Shown: positions 16,916-25,373 of the stretch, one piece after another | Position numbering within the stretch: position 1 is the stretch's first letter | How the letters are laid out: each line of letters opens with the position of its first letter | Source of the DNA: an uncultured Roseateles sp. | Lineage (GTDB): Bacteria; Pseudomonadota; Gammaproteobacteria; Burkholderiales; Burkholderiaceae_C | DNA length: 64,000 nt | Assembly: GCF_963422335.1 (NCBI RefSeq) | Contig: NZ_OY729424.1 | Span: 5,208,001 to 5,272,000 of the forward strand | Direction of reading: 5' to 3' | Program-made: the position numbers and the translations under genes | Notes under the pieces: generated by a model | What the model was told of the DNA's origin: nothing | The model's database searches: none | What the model saw: only the letters and a program-made list of their open reading frames with translations

Positions 16916-16957
16916 GTACAACAATGCCCATATTCTAGTTGTACGATGACCTACAAC
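16916..16957. promoter_or_regulatory. GTTGTAC/GTACAAC half-site cluster upstream of kdgD
   Basis: Three half-sites related to the 16791 palindrome are seen: GTACAAC at 16916-16922, GTTGTAC at 16938-16944 and TACAAC at 16952-16957. The last two face each other as GTTGTA-N8-TACAAC. Recurrence of the same half-site on both sides of the divergent region supports one regulator acting on both arms. AT-rich sequence here (CATATTCTAG) may include promoter elements. Confidence 0.5.
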
Positions 16958-17019
16958 ATAAATCGCAGCAAGCCCGCTGCTCATCCGCCCCCCTCACCCC
17001 CATCCCCGGAGATCCGTCC

Positions 17020-17931
17020 ATGTCGCCCCAAGAGCTCAAGACCGTGTTGCAGGCCGGCCTGCTGTCCTTCCCGCTGACCGATTTCGACAGCGCCTTGAAC
17101 TTCGCGCCCAAGCCCTATGCCGAGCGCCTGGAGTGGCTGCAGCCCTATGGCGCCTCGGCCCTGTTCGCTGCCGGGGGCACCGGTGAGTTCTTCTCGCTGG
17201 AACCGGGCGAATTCAGCGAAGTGATCAAGGTCGCGCTGGACACCTGCCGCGGCCGCACCCCCATCATTGCCGGCGCCGGTGGCGGCACCACCCTGGCCAT
17301 CAAGTATGCGCAGGAGGCTGCAGCGTTGGGCGCCCAGGGCATTCTGCTGCTGCCCCACTACCTGACCGAGGGCAGCCAGACCGGCCTGATCGCGCATGTG
17401 GAGTCCGTGTGCAAGAGCGTCAAGATCGGTGTGATCGTCTACAACCGCGGCGCCTGCAAGCTGACACCGGCCAGCCTGCTGGTGCTGGCCCAGCGCTGCC
17501 CGAATCTGATCGGTTTCAAGGACGGCTTCGGCGACATCGAGAAGTTCGTCGCCATCCGCCAGACCCTGGGCGAGCGCTTCGCCTATCTGGGCGGCCTGCC
17601 CACGGCCGAGCTGTTTGCCGGCGCCTACAAGGCGATGGGCTGCCCGGTCTATTCGTCGGCGGTGTTCAACTTCATCCCCAAGACTGCGATGGACTTCTAC
17701 AACGCCCATGCCGCCGGTGACACCGCCACCTGCGACCGGCTGATACGCGACTTCTTCCTGCCCTATATCGCGCTGCGCAACCAGGGCGAGGGCTATGCGG
17801 TGTCCATCGTCAAGGCCGGTGCGACACTGGTGGGGCACAGCGCGGGGCCGGTGCGCCCACCGCTGTCTGACCTGCTGCCGGCCGAGGTCGATCAGCTGGG
17901 CCATTTGATCTCCAAGCTCGGCCCACAATAA
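17020..17931 (+). CDS. kdgD: 5-dehydro-4-deoxyglucarate dehydratase
   Basis: A 303-residue class I aldolase-fold lyase of the DapA/NAL superfamily, KdgD subgroup. It removes water and CO2 from 5-dehydro-4-deoxy-D-glucarate to give 2-oxoglutarate semialdehyde. The Schiff-base lysine is K167 (IGFKDGFGD) and the proton-relay tyrosine is Y141 (VYNRGA). AAGGTGEFFSLEPGEF is the substrate-carboxylate loop with the family pattern. GGAG at 17008-17011 precedes ATG 17020. It is first in a plus-strand operon with a Bug receptor, glucarate dehydratase and the semialdehyde dehydrogenase, which together complete the pathway to 2-oxoglutarate. Confidence 0.92.
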   Translation: MSPQELKTVLQAGLLSFPLTDFDSALNFAPKPYAERLEWLQPYGASALFAAGGTGEFFSLEPGEFSEVIKVALDTCRGRTPIIAGAGGGTTLAIKYAQEAAALGAQGILLLPHYLTEGSQTGLIAHVESVCKSVKIGVIVYNRGACKLTPASLLVLAQRCPNLIGFKDGFGDIEKFVAIRQTLGERFAYLGGLPTAELFAGAYKAMGCPVYSSAVFNFIPKTAMDFYNAHAAGDTATCDRLIRDFFLPYIALRNQGEGYAVSIVKAGATLVGHSAGPVRPPLSDLLPAEVDQLGHLISKLGPQ

Positions 17932-17965
17932 GCGCCGCACTGCCCCTATCCACAGGAGACATGCC

Positions 17966-18937
17966 GTGAACAAGCTGTTGACTTCGCTGATGTTGGGCGT
18001 CATCGCCGCCACCGCAGCGCTGGGCGCCCAAGCCCAGGCCTGGCCCGACAAGCCCGTCACCCTGGTCGTGCCCTTCCCGCCGGGCGGATCGACCGATTCG
18101 GTGGCCCGCGCGATCGGCCCCAAGCTGAGCGAGAAGCTGCACCAGACCTTCGTCGTCGACAACAAGGCCGGCGCCACCGGCACCATAGGCGCGGCCCAGG
18201 TCAAGCGCGCGCCGGCCGATGGCTACACCTTCATGGTCACCTCGCTGGGCCCGCTGGTGATCGCGCCGCACCTGGTCAAGGCCGTGCAGTACGACGCGCT
18301 GCAGGACTTCGACCTGATCACCATCGCCGTGCAGGCGCCCAACGTGCTGGTCGTGCCGGCCGCGTCGCCGCACAAGACGCTGGCCGATGTGATTGCCTAC
18401 GAAAAAGCCCACCCGGACAAGATGACCTTCGCGTCGTCCGGCAACGGCTCCAGCGACCATCTGACGGCCGAGTTGTTCTGGCAGCAGACCGGCACCAGCG
18501 GCTCGCACATACCGTACAAGGGCGGCGCGCCGGCCATCTCCGACCTGCTGGGCGGCCAGGTCGATGCCTCGTTCCAGAATGTCAATGCCGTGCTGCAGCA
18601 CATCAAGGGCGGCAAGCTGCGCGCATTAGCCGTCACCGGGGAGAAACGTTCACCGGTGCTGCCCGAGGTGCCGACGATGGCCGAGGCCGGCGTCAAGAAC
18701 GTCGATGTCTACTCGTGGCAGGCGGTGGTCGCGCCCAAGGGCCTGCCGGCCGATGTGCGCGGCAAGTTCCATGCGGCCGTGATCGCAGCGCTGAACGATG
18801 CGCAGATCAAGCAGCAGTTCACCTCGGTCGGGCTCGAGGTCGTCGGCAATTCGCCGGCCCAGTTCGCCGCCTTCCAGAAGCAGGAATTTGCGCGCTGGAA
18901 GAAGGTCATCGACACCGGCAAGATCACCGCCGACTGA
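17966..18937 (+). CDS. Bug-family (TctC-like) periplasmic receptor
   Basis: A 323-residue receptor with a signal peptide (to about residue 24, ...ALGAQAQA) and the Bug signature loops WPDKPVTLVVPFPPGGSTD, NKAGATGTIGAAQVKRAPADGY and HIPYKGGAPAISDLLGG. It is translated from GTG 17966 after AGGAGA. It is enclosed between kdgD and gudD, so it probably delivers D-glucarate or galactarate, or acts as a sensor. The partner membrane proteins must lie elsewhere. It differs clearly in sequence from the receptor at 15773 on the other arm, so the two may have different ligands. Confidence 0.87.
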   Translation: MNKLLTSLMLGVIAATAALGAQAQAWPDKPVTLVVPFPPGGSTDSVARAIGPKLSEKLHQTFVVDNKAGATGTIGAAQVKRAPADGYTFMVTSLGPLVIAPHLVKAVQYDALQDFDLITIAVQAPNVLVVPAASPHKTLADVIAYEKAHPDKMTFASSGNGSSDHLTAELFWQQTGTSGSHIPYKGGAPAISDLLGGQVDASFQNVNAVLQHIKGGKLRALAVTGEKRSPVLPEVPTMAEAGVKNVDVYSWQAVVAPKGLPADVRGKFHAAVIAALNDAQIKQQFTSVGLEVVGNSPAQFAAFQKQEFARWKKVIDTGKITAD

Positions 18938-18944
18938 GTCCACC

Positions 18945-20279
18945 ATGAGCACCTCCTCCACCCCCTTGATCACCGCGCTGCGCGTGATCCCCGTTGCCGG
19001 CCGCGACAGCATGCTGCTCAATCTGAGCGGCGCCCACGGTCCCTTCTTCACCCGCAATCTGTTGATACTGACCGACAGCGCCGGCCGCACCGGCGTGGGC
19101 GAGGTGCCCGGCGGCGAAAAGATACGCCAGACCCTGGAAGACGCGGCCGAGCTGATCGTCGGCCAGCCGCTGGGCTCGCAGCAGCGCCTGCTGCAGCAGG
19201 TGCAGCAGCAGTTCGCCGACCGCGACTCGGGCGGTCGCGGCCTGCAGACATTTGATTTGCGCACCACCATCCATGCGGTCACGGCGATCGAGTCGGCGCT
19301 GCTCGATCTGCTGGGCCAGCACCTCAATGTGCCGGTCGCCGCCCTGCTGGGCGAAGGCCAGCAGCGCGAGGCGGTGGAGATGCTGGGCTATCTGTTCTTC
19401 GTCGGCGACAAGGCGGCCACCGATCTGCCCTACCACGCCGAGCCCGGCGCCGACAACGACTGGTTCCGCCTGCGCCACGAAAAGGCGATGACGCCTGCGG
19501 CCGTGGTGCGCCTGGCCGAGGCCGCCCGCGAGCGCTACGGCTTCAACGACTTCAAGCTCAAGGGCGGCGTGCTGCGCGGCGATGAGGAGGTCGAGGCTTT
19601 GCGCGCGCTGCACGAGCGCTTTCCTACCGCACGCGTGACGCTGGATCCGAACGGCGGCTGGCTGCTCAAGGATGCGATACGGCTGATGCGCGATATGCGT
19701 GGCGTCGTCGCCTATGCTGAAGATCCCTGCGGTGCCGAGGACGGCTTCTCCGGCCGCGAGGTGATGGCCGAGTTCCGCCGCGCCACCGGCCTGCCCACGG
19801 CCACCAATATGGTCGCCACCGACTGGCGCCAGCTCGCTCACGCGCTGGCGCTGCAAAGCGTCGACATCCCGCTGGCCGACCCGCATTTCTGGACCATGGC
19901 CGGCTCGGTGCGCGTGGCCCAGACCTGCCGCGACTGGGGCCTGACCTGGGGCTCGCACTCGAACAACCACTTCGATGTGTCGCTGGCCATGTTCACGCAT
20001 GTCGGCGCCGCAGCACCGGGCCGCGTGACGGCGATAGACACGCACTGGATCTGGCAGGATGGCCAGCGCCTGACCCAGGACCCGCTGCAGATCGTCGGCG
20101 GCCATGTGCAGGTGCCCAAGAAACCCGGCCTCGGCGTCGAGCTCGATATGGTCGAGGTCGAGAAAGCCCACCAGCTCTATCTGCAGCACGGCCTCGGCTC
20201 GCGCGACGATGCGATGGCCATGCAATACCTGATTCCCGGCTGGACCTTCAATCCCAAGCGCCCCGCGCTCGATCGCTAG
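18945..20279 (+). CDS. gudD: Glucarate dehydratase (enolase superfamily)
   Basis: A 444-residue enolase-superfamily enzyme close to the usual GudD length. It turns D-glucarate (and L-idarate) into 5-dehydro-4-deoxyglucarate, the substrate of kdgD. Visible active-site elements are the KxK base (FKLKGGVL), metal-ligand acids in LDPNGGW, YAEDPCG and the following PTATNM, and the catalytic His motif GSHSNNHFDVS. It begins seven bases after the Bug stop at ATG 18945; no strong ribosome site is visible, so translation may be coupled. It is followed 11 bases on by the aldehyde dehydrogenase. Confidence 0.94.
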   Translation: MSTSSTPLITALRVIPVAGRDSMLLNLSGAHGPFFTRNLLILTDSAGRTGVGEVPGGEKIRQTLEDAAELIVGQPLGSQQRLLQQVQQQFADRDSGGRGLQTFDLRTTIHAVTAIESALLDLLGQHLNVPVAALLGEGQQREAVEMLGYLFFVGDKAATDLPYHAEPGADNDWFRLRHEKAMTPAAVVRLAEAARERYGFNDFKLKGGVLRGDEEVEALRALHERFPTARVTLDPNGGWLLKDAIRLMRDMRGVVAYAEDPCGAEDGFSGREVMAEFRRATGLPTATNMVATDWRQLAHALALQSVDIPLADPHFWTMAGSVRVAQTCRDWGLTWGSHSNNHFDVSLAMFTHVGAAAPGRVTAIDTHWIWQDGQRLTQDPLQIVGGHVQVPKKPGLGVELDMVEVEKAHQLYLQHGLGSRDDAMAMQYLIPGWTFNPKRPALDR

Positions 20280-20290
20280 AAAGCAAACCC

Positions 20291-21730
20291 ATGAACAAGA
20301 ATTTCATCGCCGGCGAATGGCTGGACGGCGCCCGCGTCTCGCGCAATATCAACCCGTCCGACACCCGCGATCTGGTGGGCGAATACGCCCAGGCCGATGC
20401 GGCTCAGACCCGGCTGGCCATCAGCGCCGCCGAGGTCGCCTTCCCGGCCTGGAGCCTGAGCACGCCGCAGCAGCGTTTTGACATCCTCGACGCCGTCGGC
20501 ACCGAGATCCTGGCGCGCCGCGCCGAGCTCGGCGACCTGCTGGCCCGCGAGGAGGGCAAGACCCTGCCCGAGGCGATTGGCGAGGTCGCCCGCGCCGGCA
20601 ATATCTTCAAGTTCTTCGCCGGTGAGGCGCTGCGCCCCGGCGGCGAGGCCCTGCCCTCGGTGCGGCCCGGCGTCGGAGTCGAGATCACCCGCGAGGCGCT
20701 GGGCGTGGTGGGCATCATCACACCCTGGAACTTTCCGCTAGCCATTCCGGCCTGGAAGATCGCCCCGGCCCTGGCCTATGGCAATTGCGTGGTCTTCAAG
20801 CCGGCCGATCTGGTGCCGGGCTCGGCCTGGGCACTGGCCGAGATCCTGTCGCGCAGCGGCCTGCCTCAGGGGGTGTTCAATCTGGTGATGGGCCGCGGCT
20901 CCGAGGTGGGCGCCACCTTGCTGGACGACCCACGCATTGCCGCCGTCACCTTCACCGGCTCGGTGGCCACCGGCCAGAAGGTGGCCGCCGCCTGCGTGGC
21001 CCGCATGGCCAAGTTCCAGCTCGAGATGGGCGGCAAGAACCCGATGATCGTGCTCGACGACGCCGACCTGGGCGTGGCCGTCAACTGCGCGGTGCAGAGC
21101 GGCTTCTTCTCGACCGGGCAGCGCTGCACGGCCTCGTCGCGCCTGATCGTCACCGACGGCATCCATGACCGTTTCGTCGCCGCCGTGATCGAGAAAATGA
21201 AGACCTTGAAGGTGGACGACGCCCGCAAGGCCGGCACCGACATCGGCCCGGTGGTGGACCAGAGCCAGCTCGGCCAGGACCAGGAATACCTGGGCATCGC
21301 CCAGGCCGAGGGCGCACGCCTGGCCTTTGGCGGCGAGGCCATTGAGCGCAACGCCGAGGGCCAGCCGGGCTTCTATCTGCGGCCGGCCCTGATCACAGAC
21401 ACCACGCCCGAGATGCGCATCAACCGCGAGGAGGTGTTCGGCCCGGTCGTCAGCGTGCTGCGCGCCCGCGACTACGAGCAGGCACTGGCCCTGGCCAACG
21501 ACACGCCCTTCGGCCTGGCCGCCGGCATTGCCACCACCTCGCTGAAGCACGCCACGCACTTCAAGCGCCACTCGCAGGCCGGCATGGTGATGGTCAATCT
21601 GCCCACCGCGGGCGTGGACTATCACGTGCCCTTCGGTGGCCGCAAGGGCTCCAGCTATGGCCCGCGCGAGCAGGGGCGCTATGCGGCCGAGTTCTACACT
21701 GTGGTCAAGACGGCCTACACCATGGCCTGA
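20291..21730 (+). CDS. 2-oxoglutarate semialdehyde (2,5-dioxovalerate) dehydrogenase
   Basis: A 479-residue aldehyde dehydrogenase. The NAD(P) fold carries TPWNFPLAIPAWK and FTGSVATGQ, the general base is in LEMGGKNP, and the nucleophile is C279 in GQRCTASS. In this operon the substrate is most likely 2-oxoglutarate semialdehyde made by kdgD, oxidised to 2-oxoglutarate. The sequence pattern fits the KGSADH-II/YcbD-like group found in glucarate clusters. Eleven bases separate it from gudD and eleven from the thioesterase gene, so all are probably on one message. A second enzyme of the same expected activity is encoded at 26494. Confidence 0.88.
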   Translation: MNKNFIAGEWLDGARVSRNINPSDTRDLVGEYAQADAAQTRLAISAAEVAFPAWSLSTPQQRFDILDAVGTEILARRAELGDLLAREEGKTLPEAIGEVARAGNIFKFFAGEALRPGGEALPSVRPGVGVEITREALGVVGIITPWNFPLAIPAWKIAPALAYGNCVVFKPADLVPGSAWALAEILSRSGLPQGVFNLVMGRGSEVGATLLDDPRIAAVTFTGSVATGQKVAAACVARMAKFQLEMGGKNPMIVLDDADLGVAVNCAVQSGFFSTGQRCTASSRLIVTDGIHDRFVAAVIEKMKTLKVDDARKAGTDIGPVVDQSQLGQDQEYLGIAQAEGARLAFGGEAIERNAEGQPGFYLRPALITDTTPEMRINREEVFGPVVSVLRARDYEQALALANDTPFGLAAGIATTSLKHATHFKRHSQAGMVMVNLPTAGVDYHVPFGGRKGSSYGPREQGRYAAEFYTVVKTAYTMA

Positions 21731-21741
21731 AAGCACAGCCC

Positions 21742-22230
21742 ATGAACCTGCCTGCCCACCAGCTGACGATGACAGTGTTGATGACGCCCGATATGGCCAA
21801 CTTCGCCGGCAATGTGCATGGCGGCACGATCCTGAAATTCCTCGACCAGGTCGCCTACGCCTGCGCCAGCCGCTATGCGGCCCGCTATGTGGTGACCCTG
21901 TCTGTCGATCAGGTGATGTTCCGCGAGCCCATCCACGTGGGCGAGCTGGTGACCTTTCTGGCCGCCGTCAACCACACCGGCACCTCGTCGATGGAGGTGG
22001 GCATCAAGGTGCTGGCCGAGAACATCCGCACCCAGGCGGTGCGCCATGCCAACAGCTGCTTCTTCACGATGGTGGCCGTCGACGATGAGCGCAAGCCGGT
22101 GGCCGTGCCGGTGCTGACGCCTGCCACGCCGGACGAGCTGCGGCGCCATGCCGCGGCCGAGATGCGCAAGCAGTTGCGCAAGGAATTCGGCACCCGTTTC
22201 GAGGCCCTGCGCACCGCGACCAAGCCTTGA
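21742..22230 (+). CDS. Hotdog-fold acyl-CoA thioesterase (YciA/BACH type)
   Basis: A 162-residue hotdog-fold protein. GNVHGGTILKFLDQVAYACASRYA holds the family HGG and D-x3-A active-site segment, and VTLSVDQVMFREPIHVGELVTF is the central strand pair. It would hydrolyse acyl-CoA esters in the cytoplasm. It is the last gene of the aldarate operon, 11 bases after the aldehyde dehydrogenase, though no thioester step is expected in that pathway, so it may simply be co-transcribed. A small hairpin (GGAGGC-TTC-GCCTCC at 22236-22250) follows the stop but has no T tract. Confidence 0.87.
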   Translation: MNLPAHQLTMTVLMTPDMANFAGNVHGGTILKFLDQVAYACASRYAARYVVTLSVDQVMFREPIHVGELVTFLAAVNHTGTSSMEVGIKVLAENIRTQAVRHANSCFFTMVAVDDERKPVAVPVLTPATPDELRRHAAAEMRKQLRKEFGTRFEALRTATKP

Positions 22231-22404
22231 GCATCGGAGGCTTCGCCTCCCTGCCCCCTCTCCCTCCTCGATTTCACTTCCGCCTGCTGTGCCCGGCCCG
22301 GACCATCGCGTCCCTGGGGCCGGCCCTGGGCATGCTCCTTGCGAACAGCCCCACAGCCACGCGGCCTGTGCGCCGGTTCGCTGGCCGGTGGAAACGTTCC
22401 TCGC

Positions 22405-22460
22405 GTAATGGTTATTACTGATGTTTTGCAAGAATACTACTAATATATTTACTCCAAGCA
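22405..22460 (+). promoter_or_regulatory. AT-rich promoter/operator region upstream of the DapA-TRAP operon
   Basis: This segment stands out as AT-rich in a GC-rich background. It holds a palindrome GTAAT-GGTT-ATTAC at 22405-22418 and, downstream, TACTAATATATTTACT around 22437-22452, which could contain a -10 hexamer. It lies about 40-90 bases before the start of the DapA-family gene. The exact transcription start and the regulator are not visible. Confidence 0.5.
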
Positions 22461-22497
22461 AGACATCAAGCCCCTACCGAAACAGGAGTCCCCCGAC

Positions 22498-23412
22498 ATG
22501 AGCGCAACCCGCTGGACCGGCATCTTCCCCGCCATCACGACCAAGTTCTTCGCCGATGAACGCATCGACGCCGAAGGCACGGCCCGCCACATCGACTTCC
22601 AGATCCGCAACGGCATCCACGGCATCGTGACCTGCGGCTCGCTGGGCGAGGCCAGCACCTTGAGCCTGGAAGAAAAGCTCGAGGTCGCCCGCATCGCGCT
22701 GGAGGCCGCCGAGGGCCGCGTGCCGGTGCTGGCCAATGTCTCCGAAACCAGCACCCGCGAGGCGCTGCGCTACATCGAAGGCGCCAACAAGCTGGGCGTG
22801 GCCGGCTACATGGTCATGCCCTCGGTGATCTATGTCGCCGACGCCCGCGAGGCCATGCTCAATGTGCGCACCATGGCCGAGGCCGCGCAGAAGCCGGTGA
22901 TGGTCTACAACAACCCGGTCGCCTACCGCGTGGACCTGAAGCCCGAACACATGCTGGAGCTGGCCGACTGCAAGTGGATCGAAGCGATCAAGGAAAGCAC
23001 CGGCGACATCCGCCGCATCACCGATCTGCGCAATCTGCTGGGCGACCGCTACCAGCTCTTCCTCGGCGTTGATGACCTTGCCTTCGAGGGCCTGGCGCTG
23101 GGCTGCGATGGCCTGCTGGCCGGCGTCGGCTGCGCCTTCCCGCGCGAAACGGTGGCCCTGTATGACCTGATGAAGGCCGGCCAGTGGGCCGAGGCGCTGA
23201 AGCTCTACCAGTGGATGACGCCAATGCTGCACCTCGACGTGTCGAACAAGCTGGTGCAGAACCTGAAGCTGATCGACCTGCTGGTCGGTGTGGGCAGCGA
23301 GCATATGCGCCGCCCCCGCCTGCCGCTGATCGGCGAGGAGCGTGCCTTCGTCACCGCCGTGGTCGAGAAGGCACTGGCCACCCGCCCCGAGAAGTACCGC
23401 TCGGTCGCCTGA
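22498..23412 (+). CDS. DapA-family lyase, likely forming 2-oxoglutarate semialdehyde
   Basis: A 304-residue DapA/NAL-superfamily aldolase-fold enzyme. The Schiff-base lysine is K165 (IEAIKESTGD) and the tyrosine is Y137 (VYNNPVAY). TCGSLGEASTLS is the carboxylate-binding loop. It lacks the lysine-biosynthesis context of true DapA. With a TRAP carrier and a 2-oxoglutarate-semialdehyde dehydrogenase in the same operon, the likely role is L-2-keto-3-deoxyarabonate dehydratase or 1-pyrroline-4-hydroxy-2-carboxylate deaminase (hydroxyproline route); both give the same semialdehyde. The choice cannot be made from this window because neither L-arabonate dehydratase nor hydroxyproline epimerase/oxidase genes are present. 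An ACAGGAG site precedes the ATG. Confidence 0.78.
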   Translation: MSATRWTGIFPAITTKFFADERIDAEGTARHIDFQIRNGIHGIVTCGSLGEASTLSLEEKLEVARIALEAAEGRVPVLANVSETSTREALRYIEGANKLGVAGYMVMPSVIYVADAREAMLNVRTMAEAAQKPVMVYNNPVAYRVDLKPEHMLELADCKWIEAIKESTGDIRRITDLRNLLGDRYQLFLGVDDLAFEGLALGCDGLLAGVGCAFPRETVALYDLMKAGQWAEALKLYQWMTPMLHLDVSNKLVQNLKLIDLLVGVGSEHMRRPRLPLIGEERAFVTAVVEKALATRPEKYRSVA

Positions 23413-23438
23413 GTTCAAGCATCCAACCCGGGCCCACC

Positions 23439-24059
23439 ATGCAAACCACCAAAAGCAACACAACACATGGCTGGGCCCGCTGGGTGCAGCAGGCCTCCAG
23501 CGCCCTCCTCCGCGTCGAACGCCTGGCGCTGATGGTGCTGATGGGCGGGCTGACGCTGCTGATACTGCTCAACGTCGTCACCCGCTACACCGGCATGCCT
23601 ATCTACTGGGTGGACGAGGCGGCGGTCTATCTGGTGGTCTGGCTGTGCTTCGTCGGCGCCTCGACGATGACACGGCTGCGCATGGACTTCGCCGTCACCC
23701 TGATGACCGACTATCTGGGCGAAGTCGCCGCGCGCCGGCTCAAGGCCACGGCCACCGCCGGGGTGTTTCTGTTCGGCTGCGCGATGCTGGCCATGTGCTG
23801 GCTGTGGATGGACCCGGTGGGCATTGCCAGCCACGGCTTCGACGCCAAGGAATTTGCCGCCGACAGCTTCAACTTCCTCTACACCGAACGCACCCAGACC
23901 CTGAACTGGCCGACCTGGGTGGTGCAGCTGATCCTGCCCATCTTCGGCATCACCTTCACGATTCACGCCGCCGCCAATCTGGTCGAAGACCTCGGCCTGC
24001 AGCCCCGCGCCACCGTGGCGGGCTTCGATCTCGGCAACGCCGAAGCCACCGTCAACTGA
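23439..24059 (+). CDS. TRAP transporter small permease (DctQ family)
   Basis: A 206-residue membrane protein with four predicted helices (about residues 30-52, 65-85, 105-128, 155-178), the DctQ pattern. RVERLALMVLMGGLTLLILLNVVTRY and WVDEAAVYLVVWLCFVGAS are typical of helices 1 and 2. It pairs with the large permease encoded 26 bases downstream to make the sodium-driven membrane part of a TRAP carrier for an organic acid or amino acid. It starts 26 bases after the lyase stop. Confidence 0.87.
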   Translation: MQTTKSNTTHGWARWVQQASSALLRVERLALMVLMGGLTLLILLNVVTRYTGMPIYWVDEAAVYLVVWLCFVGASTMTRLRMDFAVTLMTDYLGEVAARRLKATATAGVFLFGCAMLAMCWLWMDPVGIASHGFDAKEFAADSFNFLYTERTQTLNWPTWVVQLILPIFGITFTIHAAANLVEDLGLQPRATVAGFDLGNAEATVN

Positions 24060-24085
24060 GCGTCCCAACCGCGGCGAACCCACAC

Positions 24086-25351
24086 ATGATCACCAGCATC
24101 TTCTTCCTCGTCATCATGCTGGTGGGCGTGCCCATCGGCGTGTGCCTGTGCCTGTCGGGCATTGCCTACATCTACAGCAACGGCAACACCGTGCTGCTGC
24201 AGTCCTTCCCCAGCCAGATGTTTGGCGGTGTGGACAGCTATGGCCTGATCGCCATCCCGCTGTTCATCCTGATCGGCGAGATCATGAGCAGCGGCGGCAT
24301 CACGCGGCGGCTGGTCGAGCTGGCGATGGGCTTCGTCGGCTCGGTGCGCGGCGGCCTGGCCTACGTCAACATCCTGGCCAATATGATGCTGGCCTCCATC
24401 ATCGGCTCGGCCACGGCCCAGGTCGCCATCATGTCCAAGATCATGGTGCCCGAGATGGAGAAGCAGGGCTATGACAAGACCTTTGCCGCCGGCGTCACCG
24501 TCTACGGCGGCATGCTGGGCCCCATCATCCCGCCCTCGGTGATGTTCGTCGTCTACAGCGTGCTGGCCCAGGTGGCGGTGGGCGACATGCTGATGGCCGG
24601 CATCCTGCCCGGCGTGCTGCTGACGCTGCTGTTCTTCGTCGTCATCGCCTGCATGGGTTTCTTCTACAACTACCCGCGCAGCGAGAAGCGCACCCTGCGC
24701 CAGCGTGCCCGCACCATTGTCTCGGCCTCGCCGACACTGCTGATTCCCATCGTCATCGTCGGCTCCATCCTTGGCGGGGTGGCCAACCCGACCGAGTCGG
24801 CCGCGGTGGGCGCCGTCGTCTCCGCCCTGGTGGGGCGCTATGTGACGCGAGAATTCCGCTTTTCGATGATGCCGCAGATCCTGCTGCGCGCCGCCGTCTA
24901 CTCGTCCATCGTGCTGTTCCTGGTGGCCGCGGCGGCGGTGTTCTCATGGCTGCTGATCTACGGCAAGGTGCCGCAGGCGGCGGCGGAATGGATTCAGTCG
25001 GTGGCCAAGGACCCGGTCAGCTTCCTGCTGATCACCAATGTGATCCTGCTCGTCATCGGCACGGTGATAGACGGCATCCCCGGCCTGATCATGACCGTGC
25101 CCATCCTGCTGCCCATTGCCACCGATGTCTATCACATCGACCCGCGCCACTTCGGCGTGGTCGTGGTGGTCAATCTGGTGCTGGGCCTGATGTCGCCGCC
25201 GGTGGGGCTGAGCTTCTTCGTCGCCGCCGCCGTCACCGGCGCCAAGCCGGGAAAGATGTTCATCGTCACCCTGCCCTTCTTCCTGATCTCCTGCGTCGCC
25301 CTGGTGCTGCTCTCTCTGTTCCCCAGCCTGTCGCTTGGACTGCTCAAATAA
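24086..25351 (+). CDS. TRAP transporter large permease (DctM family)
   Basis: A 421-residue, strongly hydrophobic protein with about eleven to twelve helices. The DctM signatures are present: IPLFILIGEIMSSGGITRRLVE, NILANMMLASIIGSATAQVAIM and the re-entrant-loop motif GGMLGPIIPPSVMFVVYS, with a matching SPPVGLSFF loop in the second half. It is the transport channel that works with DctQ and the DctP receptor encoded on either side. The stop is 22 bases before the receptor ATG. Confidence 0.93.
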   Translation: MITSIFFLVIMLVGVPIGVCLCLSGIAYIYSNGNTVLLQSFPSQMFGGVDSYGLIAIPLFILIGEIMSSGGITRRLVELAMGFVGSVRGGLAYVNILANMMLASIIGSATAQVAIMSKIMVPEMEKQGYDKTFAAGVTVYGGMLGPIIPPSVMFVVYSVLAQVAVGDMLMAGILPGVLLTLLFFVVIACMGFFYNYPRSEKRTLRQRARTIVSASPTLLIPIVIVGSILGGVANPTESAAVGAVVSALVGRYVTREFRFSMMPQILLRAAVYSSIVLFLVAAAAVFSWLLIYGKVPQAAAEWIQSVAKDPVSFLLITNVILLVIGTVIDGIPGLIMTVPILLPIATDVYHIDPRHFGVVVVVNLVLGLMSPPVGLSFFVAAAVTGAKPGKMFIVTLPFFLISCVALVLLSLFPSLSLGLLK

Positions 25352-25373
25352 CCCACCCCGAAAGGCCTTCATC

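Noticed and set aside
22236..22250. Hairpin after the thioesterase gene considered as a terminator
   Set aside because: The stem is only six pairs and no T tract follows.
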